From Candidatus Microthrix subdominans (lineage in GTDB: Bacteria; Actinomycetota; Acidimicrobiia; Acidimicrobiales; Microtrichaceae), in NCBI GenBank assembly GCA_016719385.1, contig JADJZA010000001.1, positions 1 through 64,000 of the forward strand: DNA of 64,000 nucleotides, read 5' to 3'. The stretch's first letter is position 1; every line of letters starts with the position of its first letter. This document shows, piece by piece, positions 59,771 through 64,000 of the stretch. The notes beneath the pieces were generated by a model. It worked only from the letters and a program-made list of their open reading frames with translations, was not told the DNA's origin and searched no databases. The translations under genes and the position numbers were made by a program.

Positions 59771-60690
59771 TGGGACAGAAGGTCAACCCGTACGGCTTTC
59801 GCCTGGGAATCACCACCGACTGGAAGTCCAGGTGGTACGCCAGCCGTGAGCAGTACGTCGACTACGTGGTCGAGGATTGGGAAATCCGCCGCTATCTGAT
59901 GGGCCGCATGGCCAACGCAGCCATCAGCCGCATCGAGGTGGAGCGAACCCGCGATCGGGTGCGCATCGATCTGCACACCGCCCGTCCGGGCATCGTGATC
60001 GGGCGCCGCGGCGCCATGGCCGACGAGCTCCGCCAGGAGCTCGCCCGGATCACGAGCAACCCCAAGGTGCAGCTCAACATTCAAGAGATCAAGCAGCCCG
60101 AGCTCGATGCTGCCCTGATCGCTCAGGGCGTCGCCGACCAGCTGGCCAACCGCATGGCGTTCCGTCGTGCGATGAAGCGAGCGGTCCAGAACGCCATGAA
60201 GGCCGGCGCCCTCGGCATCCGGGTTCAGTGCGGTGGCCGTTTGGGCGGTGCCGAGATGAGCCGCTCCGAGTGGTACCGCGAAGGTCGGGTGCCGCTCCAT
60301 ACCCTGCGGGCCGACATCGATTACGGCCTGCGCGAGGCCGCCACCAGCACCGGCCGCGTCGGCGTCAAGGTGTGGCTCTACAAGGGCGACATCCTGCCCT
60401 ACAAGCCCCAGGGCGAGGACAAGGCCTCCAAAGAGGCTGCGATGGCGGTGGGCGAGTCCACCGGCCAGGAACCCACCTCACGTGTGGTGTCGTCCCGTCC
60501 CGCTCCGCCGGTGCCCGCCGGCGCCGGCGACGACGATGCTGCCCCGGCCGAGGTAACCGAGCCTGCGCCCCTCCTCAAGGAAGCGGATCCGGAGTTCGAG
60601 AAGCTGCTGACCGAGGAAGAAGAGATCGAGCGTCAGGCCCAGTCCCGGTCCAAGGGACCGGAGCATTTCCGGCCGAACGAGGGAGAGTGA
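59770..60690 (+). CDS. rpsC: 30S ribosomal protein S3 with extended C-terminus
   Basis: 306 residues; the usual core is about 210-240. GQKVNPYGFRLGITTDWKSRWYA starts the protein, the KH-domain has RPGIVIGRRGA, and the C-terminal core has RADIDYGLREAATSTGRVGVKVWLYKGD. The last about 80 residues are low-complexity Ala/Pro/Glu-rich (APPVPAGAGDDDAAPAE). Helicase-active part of the mRNA entry site is intact. It lies directly behind rplV. Confidence 0.96.
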   Translation: MGQKVNPYGFRLGITTDWKSRWYASREQYVDYVVEDWEIRRYLMGRMANAAISRIEVERTRDRVRIDLHTARPGIVIGRRGAMADELRQELARITSNPKVQLNIQEIKQPELDAALIAQGVADQLANRMAFRRAMKRAVQNAMKAGALGIRVQCGGRLGGAEMSRSEWYREGRVPLHTLRADIDYGLREAATSTGRVGVKVWLYKGDILPYKPQGEDKASKEAAMAVGESTGQEPTSRVVSSRPAPPVPAGAGDDDAAPAEVTEPAPLLKEADPEFEKLLTEEEEIERQAQSRSKGPEHFRPNEGE

Positions 60691-60694
60691 TCCC

Positions 60695-61111
60695 ATGTTG
60701 ATGCCACGTAAGGTTCGACACCGCAAGCACCAGCGAGGACGCCTCAAGGGCACCGCCAAGGGCGGAACCGAGGTCAGCTTCGGCCAGTACGGCGTGCAGG
60801 CGCTCGAGCCGGGTTGGATCTCCGCCCGGCAGATCGAGGCAGCTCGTATCGCCATGACGCGCCACATCAAGCGCGGTGGCAAGGTGTGGATCACCGTCTT
60901 CCCCGACAAGCCGATCACCGCCAAGCCGGCCGAGACCCGCATGGGATCCGGCAAGGGCAACCCGGAGCGCTGGGTGGCCCCGGTGAAGCCGGGCCGCATC
61001 ATGTTCGAGCTGAGCTACCCCGACGAAGCAGTCGCACGCGGTGCGCTCGATCGGGCGATCCAGAAGCTGCCGATCAAGGCGCGCATCGTCACCCGGGAGG
61101 AGGGCATCTGA
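60695..61111 (+). CDS. rplP: 50S ribosomal protein L16
   Basis: 138 residues, ATG 60695 (MLMPRKVRHRKHQRG). GTEVSFGQYGVQALEPGWISARQIEAARIAM and GSGKGNPERWVAPVKPGRIMFEL are the family blocks. Positions tRNAs at the A-site of the large subunit. One-base overlap with rpmC. Confidence 0.97.
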   Translation: MLMPRKVRHRKHQRGRLKGTAKGGTEVSFGQYGVQALEPGWISARQIEAARIAMTRHIKRGGKVWITVFPDKPITAKPAETRMGSGKGNPERWVAPVKPGRIMFELSYPDEAVARGALDRAIQKLPIKARIVTREEGI

Positions 61112-61329
61112 TGGCCCGTAACGACACCCCCATTCGAGAGATCGCCGATGGCGAGCTGCTGACCCAGTTGGCCGAACGACGCGAAGAGTTGTTCAACCTT
61201 CGGTTCCAGCTGGTCACCGGCCAGCTCGACAACTCCGCCCGACTGGGCGAGGTCAAGCGGATGATCGCCCGAATCCTGACCGAGCTGCGCGAGCGCGAGA
61301 TTGCCGCCGCCGAGAGAGAGAACGCGTAA
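61111..61329 (+). CDS. rpmC: 50S ribosomal protein L29
   Basis: 72 residues from the ATG that shares one base with the rplP stop. Helical hairpin: ELLTQLAERREELFNLRFQLVTGQLDNSARLGEVKRMIARILTEL, normal. The larger open frame from 60814 is a shadow over rplP. Confidence 0.95.
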   Translation: MARNDTPIREIADGELLTQLAERREELFNLRFQLVTGQLDNSARLGEVKRMIARILTELREREIAAAERENA

Positions 61330-61623
61330 ATGGCCGAGACCAGCATCAACGCGGACGACACCACCGCCGAGACCCGTCCTTCCCGCAAGGTGCGCGAGGG
61401 CATCGTCACCTCGAGCGGCATGGACAAGACCGTCACCGTCAGCTTCACCCAGCAGGTCCGGCATCGGGCCTACGACAAGGCGGTCCGACGCACCAAGCGC
61501 CTCTACGTCCACGACGAGGAGAACACCCTCAACGTCGGCGACCGGGTGCGGGTTGTCGAGACCCGTCCACTGTCCAAGAACAAGCGCTGGCGCCTGCTCG
61601 AGATCCTGGAGCGTGCCCGATGA
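61330..61623 (+). CDS. rpsQ: 30S ribosomal protein S17
   Basis: 97 residues, ATG directly after the rpmC stop. REGIVTSSGMDKTVTVSF and YVHDEENTLNVGDRVRVVETRPLSKNKRWRLLEIL are the OB-fold blocks. A Thr/Glu/Asp-rich N-terminus of about 20 residues is extra. Overlaps rplN by ATGA. Confidence 0.96.
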   Translation: MAETSINADDTTAETRPSRKVREGIVTSSGMDKTVTVSFTQQVRHRAYDKAVRRTKRLYVHDEENTLNVGDRVRVVETRPLSKNKRWRLLEILERAR

Positions 61624-61988
61624 TCCAAGTGGAAACCCGCATGCGGGTTGCGGACAACTCCGGTGCCCGCGAGGTATTGGTGATCAAGGTGCTCGGAGGC
61701 TCTCGCCGCCGCTATGCCTCGATCGGCGACATCGTCGTGGCCACGGTGAAGGACGCCCTCCCCGGTGCAGCCGTCAAGAAGGGCGAGGTCGTGCGCTGCG
61801 TGATCGTGCGCACCAAAAAGGAGCGGCGTCGCAGCGACGGTTCCTACATCCGTTTCGATGAGAACGCAGCGGTCTTGATCCGTGAGGATCGGGCGCCCCG
61901 TGGCACCCGCATCTTCGGTCCGGTCGGCCGTGAACTCCGCGACGCCAAGTTCATGCGCATCGTCTCACTCGCCCCGGAGGTGCTGTGA
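61620..61988 (+). CDS. rplN: 50S ribosomal protein L14
   Basis: 122 residues, standard length. IQVETRMRVADNSGAREVLVIKVLGGSRRRYA at the start, followed by AVVIRTKK-type VIVRTKKERRR and FGPVGRELRDAKFMRIVSLAPEVL at the end. Bridges the two subunits. Its stop overlaps the rplX start codon (TGATG). Confidence 0.97.
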   Translation: MIQVETRMRVADNSGAREVLVIKVLGGSRRRYASIGDIVVATVKDALPGAAVKKGEVVRCVIVRTKKERRRSDGSYIRFDENAAVLIREDRAPRGTRIFGPVGRELRDAKFMRIVSLAPEVL

Positions 61989-62326
61989 TGTCACGCACGA
62001 AGCAGGCCAAAGCGCCCGCCAAAATGAAGGTCCGTGAAGGCGACCGGGTAGTCGTGTTGCGGGGCAAGGACCGCGGCACCGAGGGCGTGGTGATCAAGGC
62101 CATGCCGAAGGCCCAGAAGCTTCTCGTCGAGGGCGTCAACGTCCAGAAGCATCACGAGAAGCCACGCCAGCAGGGTCAACCTGGCGGCATTCGCGAGGCC
62201 GAGGGCCCCATCCATGTGTCCAATGTGGCGCTGGTCGAGGGCGGCACGCCAACCCGGGTCGGTTACCGGGTGTCCGACGACGGCATCAAAACCCGAATCT
62301 CCCGCAAGAGCGGAGGTGAGCTGTGA
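61988..62326 (+). CDS. rplX: 50S ribosomal protein L24
   Basis: 112 residues from ATG 61988, the likely start; an upstream GTG at 61985 is possible. KMKVREGDRVVVLRGKDRGTEGVVIKAMPKAQKLLVEGVNVQKHHEK is the KOW-domain start; the C-terminal RKSGGEL ends it. Early assembly protein of the large subunit. Stop overlaps rplE start (GTGA). Confidence 0.95.
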   Translation: MSRTKQAKAPAKMKVREGDRVVVLRGKDRGTEGVVIKAMPKAQKLLVEGVNVQKHHEKPRQQGQPGGIREAEGPIHVSNVALVEGGTPTRVGYRVSDDGIKTRISRKSGGEL

Positions 62327-62976
62327 GCAACGCGACCAAATCTGCCAAAACGACCGGCGTCGAGGCCGAAGAAGCCGAGTCCGAGCCGGTGATCAGCGTG
62401 GGCGACTACGACGGTGTGGCCCCCGGGCCTCGCCTGAAGCTGCGCTACAACGCCGAGCTGCGTGACCAGATCCAGACCGCACTCGGGCTGGAAAACGTCA
62501 TGGAGGTGCCCCGCCTCACCAAGATCGTGGTCAACGTGGGCGCCGGCGCCGCCATCGATCAGAAGGCGCTCATCGAACGGGTGATCGGCGACCTGACGAT
62601 CATCACCGGCCAGAAGCCGATCGTCACCAAGGCCAAGAAGTCGATCGCAGGCTTCAAGCTGCGTGAGGGTAACGCCATCGGTGTCAAGGTCACCCTGCGG
62701 GGCGACCGCATGTGGGAGTTCTTCGACCGGTTGGTCAACCTCGCCATCCCCCGCATCCGCGACTTCCGTGGCTTGTCGCCGAAGAGCTTCGACGGCCGGG
62801 GTAACTACACCTTCGGGGTGACCGAGCAGTTGATCTTCCCCGAAATTGACTACGACCAGATCGACGCCTCCCGGGGTATGGACATCACGCTGGTCACGAC
62901 CGCTCGTACCGACGCTGAAGGCAAGGCCCTGCTCGACGCCTTCAGCTTCCCGTTCAAACGTGAAGGGCAGCAGTAA
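62323..62976 (+). CDS. rplE: 50S ribosomal protein L5
   Basis: 217 residues from GTG 62323; family length is about 180, so about 35 extra N-terminal residues rich in Thr, Glu and Ser. Core blocks: LRYNAELRDQIQTALGLENVMEVPRLTKIVVNVGAG, ITGQKPIVTKAKKSIAGFKLREGNAIGVKVTLRG, FPEIDYDQIDASRGMDITLVTTA. Binds 5S rRNA. Stop overlaps the next ATG by one base. Confidence 0.96.
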   Translation: MSNATKSAKTTGVEAEEAESEPVISVGDYDGVAPGPRLKLRYNAELRDQIQTALGLENVMEVPRLTKIVVNVGAGAAIDQKALIERVIGDLTIITGQKPIVTKAKKSIAGFKLREGNAIGVKVTLRGDRMWEFFDRLVNLAIPRIRDFRGLSPKSFDGRGNYTFGVTEQLIFPEIDYDQIDASRGMDITLVTTARTDAEGKALLDAFSFPFKREGQQ

Positions 62977-63161
62977 TGGCGAAGAAGGCACTCGTTGAGA
63001 AGGCCAACCGCAAGCCGAAGTACAAGGTCCGTGGCTACACCCGCTGCAAGCGCTGTGGCCGTCCACGTGCCGTCTACCGGAAGTTTGGACTGTGTCGTAT
63101 TTGTCTGAGAGAGATGGTCCACGCGGGAGAAATTCCCGGGGTCCGCAAGGCGAGCTGGTGA
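62976..63161 (+). CDS. rpsZ: 30S ribosomal protein S14, zinc-binding type Z
   Basis: 61 residues. Two Cys pairs, CKRCGRPRAVYRKFGLCRIC (CxxC...CxxC), bind zinc, the type Z form rather than the Zn-free long form. First ATG overlaps the rplE stop by one base. Standard member of the spc operon. Confidence 0.95.
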   Translation: MAKKALVEKANRKPKYKVRGYTRCKRCGRPRAVYRKFGLCRICLREMVHAGEIPGVRKASW

Positions 63162-63175
63162 GAGGAGTCTGAAAA

Positions 63176-63580
63176 ATGTCAATGACTGATCCCATCGCCG
63201 ACATGCTCACCCGGATTCGCAACGCGAATATCGCGATGCACGACCAGGTGCGCATGCCTTCATCCAAGCAAAAGCTGGCTCTCGCCGAGATCCTCCGTCG
63301 TGAGGGCTACATCGGCCCGTACGAGGTGAACCCTGCGCCCAACGGCCCGGGCAACACCCTGACGATCACCATGAAGTACTCCCCGGAGCGCCAACGCGTG
63401 ATCTCCGGTCTGCAGCGGGTGTCCAAGCCCGGCCTTCGCATCTACCGCAAATCCAACGAGGTGCCCCGCGTTCTGGGCGGCCTCGGGATTTCGGTGCTGT
63501 CCACCAGCCAGGGGCTGATCACCGACCGGGAGGCACGTCGCCGCCGGGTCGGTGGCGAGATCCTCTGCAACGTCTGGTAG
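63176..63580 (+). CDS. rpsH: 30S ribosomal protein S8
   Basis: 134 residues, ATG 63176, with AGAGGAG before. DPIADMLTRIRNANIAMHDQVRMPSSKQKLALAEILRREGYI and the C-terminal LGGLGISVLSTSQGLITDREARRRRVGGEILCNVW are standard. Binds 16S rRNA and often represses the spc operon in other bacteria. Confidence 0.96.
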   Translation: MSMTDPIADMLTRIRNANIAMHDQVRMPSSKQKLALAEILRREGYIGPYEVNPAPNGPGNTLTITMKYSPERQRVISGLQRVSKPGLRIYRKSNEVPRVLGGLGISVLSTSQGLITDREARRRRVGGEILCNVW

Positions 63581-63588
63581 GAGCTGAC

Positions 63589-64000
63589 ATGTCACGAATC
63601 GGAGAACAGCCGATCACCATCCCCGCCGGGGTCACCGTGTCGGTCGACGGCAGCGCCGTGACCGTCAAGGGCCCCAAGGGCGAACTCAGCCAGGACATCC
63701 CGGGCGCCATTGCAGTGGCGGTCAACGACGGTGAAGTCAACGTCAGCCGGGGCGACGACGAGCGCGAAACTCGCTCGTTGCACGGCCTGTCGCGTTCGCT
63801 GGTGAACAACATGGTCGTCGGCGTTTCCACCGGGTTCCAGAAGGATCTCGAGATCGTCGGTACGGGTTATCGAGCGGCGGCCAAGGGGTCCAATGCCCTG
63901 GAGCTCCAGCTCGGTTACTCCCACTCGATCACGGTCGAGGCGCCGAAGGGCATCACCTTCACGCTTCCTCGTAACACCTACATCGAGATCACCGGCATCG
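63589..64000 (+). CDS. rplF: 50S ribosomal protein L6, 3' end beyond window
   Basis: 137 codons from ATG 63589 are visible; a complete protein has about 178. SRIGEQPITIPAGVTV, KGPKGELSQDIP, LHGLSRSLVNNMVVGVSTGFQKDLEIVGTGYRAAAKG and LELQLGYSHSI are typical. Continues past the window. Confidence 0.95.
   Translation, partial: MSRIGEQPITIPAGVTVSVDGSAVTVKGPKGELSQDIPGAIAVAVNDGEVNVSRGDDERETRSLHGLSRSLVNNMVVGVSTGFQKDLEIVGTGYRAAAKGSNALELQLGYSHSITVEAPKGITFTLPRNTYIEITGI

Overview
The window is high-GC DNA with dense, often overlapping genes and GTG/ATG starts. It carries an F420-dependent LLM oxidoreductase, an IdeR/DtxR-type iron box and the actinobacterial order of the str and S10/spc ribosomal operons. 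I infer an actinobacterium, most likely an Acidimicrobiia member (a Microthrix-like polyphosphate accumulator would fit the CYTH/CHAD and PPK2 genes). No rRNA, tRNA, insertion sequence or CRISPR array was seen.

Layout. 1-7.3 kb: an NHL-repeat lipoprotein (cut by the window edge), an exported EEP-family phosphoesterase, an unknown lipoprotein, a polysaccharide deacetylase and two glycosyltransferases. 7.4-15.7 kb: a zinc-finger membrane protein, a lipid/diacylglycerol kinase, two transporters (DHA2 MFS, SulP) and a CYTH-CHAD + PPK2 pair. An identical 17-bp palindrome lies exactly 69 nt before the kinase start and 69 nt before the CYTH-CHAD start. 15.7-21.5 kb: an Fe-S repair protein divergent from a four-gene iron operon (imelysin, di-heme oxidoreductase, imelysin, HTTM) that begins at a probably leaderless GTG under an iron box. 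21.6-36 kb: an SDR, a lipase, a P-loop kinase, an AlkD-like glycosylase, a Ca2+/cation antiporter, an S1-domain protein, and a superfamily 2 helicase tail-to-tail with two Cas4/AddB-like Fe-S nuclease-fold genes. An MFS pump, a TPR/membrane pair and the LLM oxidoreductase follow. 36-40.3 kb: divergent sulfate assimilation and siroheme genes.

40.3-41.7 kb is suspect: a 122-nt almost pure G tract ends the cobA frame, and beyond it the sequence is frameshifted. It looks like an assembly or base-calling fault, so continuity across it should not be assumed. 41.7-49.5 kb is a five-gene surface-glycan operon on the minus strand, including an 861-residue double glycosyltransferase. From 50 kb: a TetR regulator, then rpsL-rpsG-fusA-tuf and rpsJ-rplC-D-W-B-rpsS-rplV-rpsC-rplP-rpmC-rpsQ-rplN-X-E-rpsZ-rpsH-rplF (rplF cut by the window end).

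The most striking signals are the twin palindromes with identical spacing, the tuf gene whose codon choice is opposite to its neighbours, the helicase/Fe-S nuclease cluster, the iron-regulated leaderless operon, and the poly-G junction.
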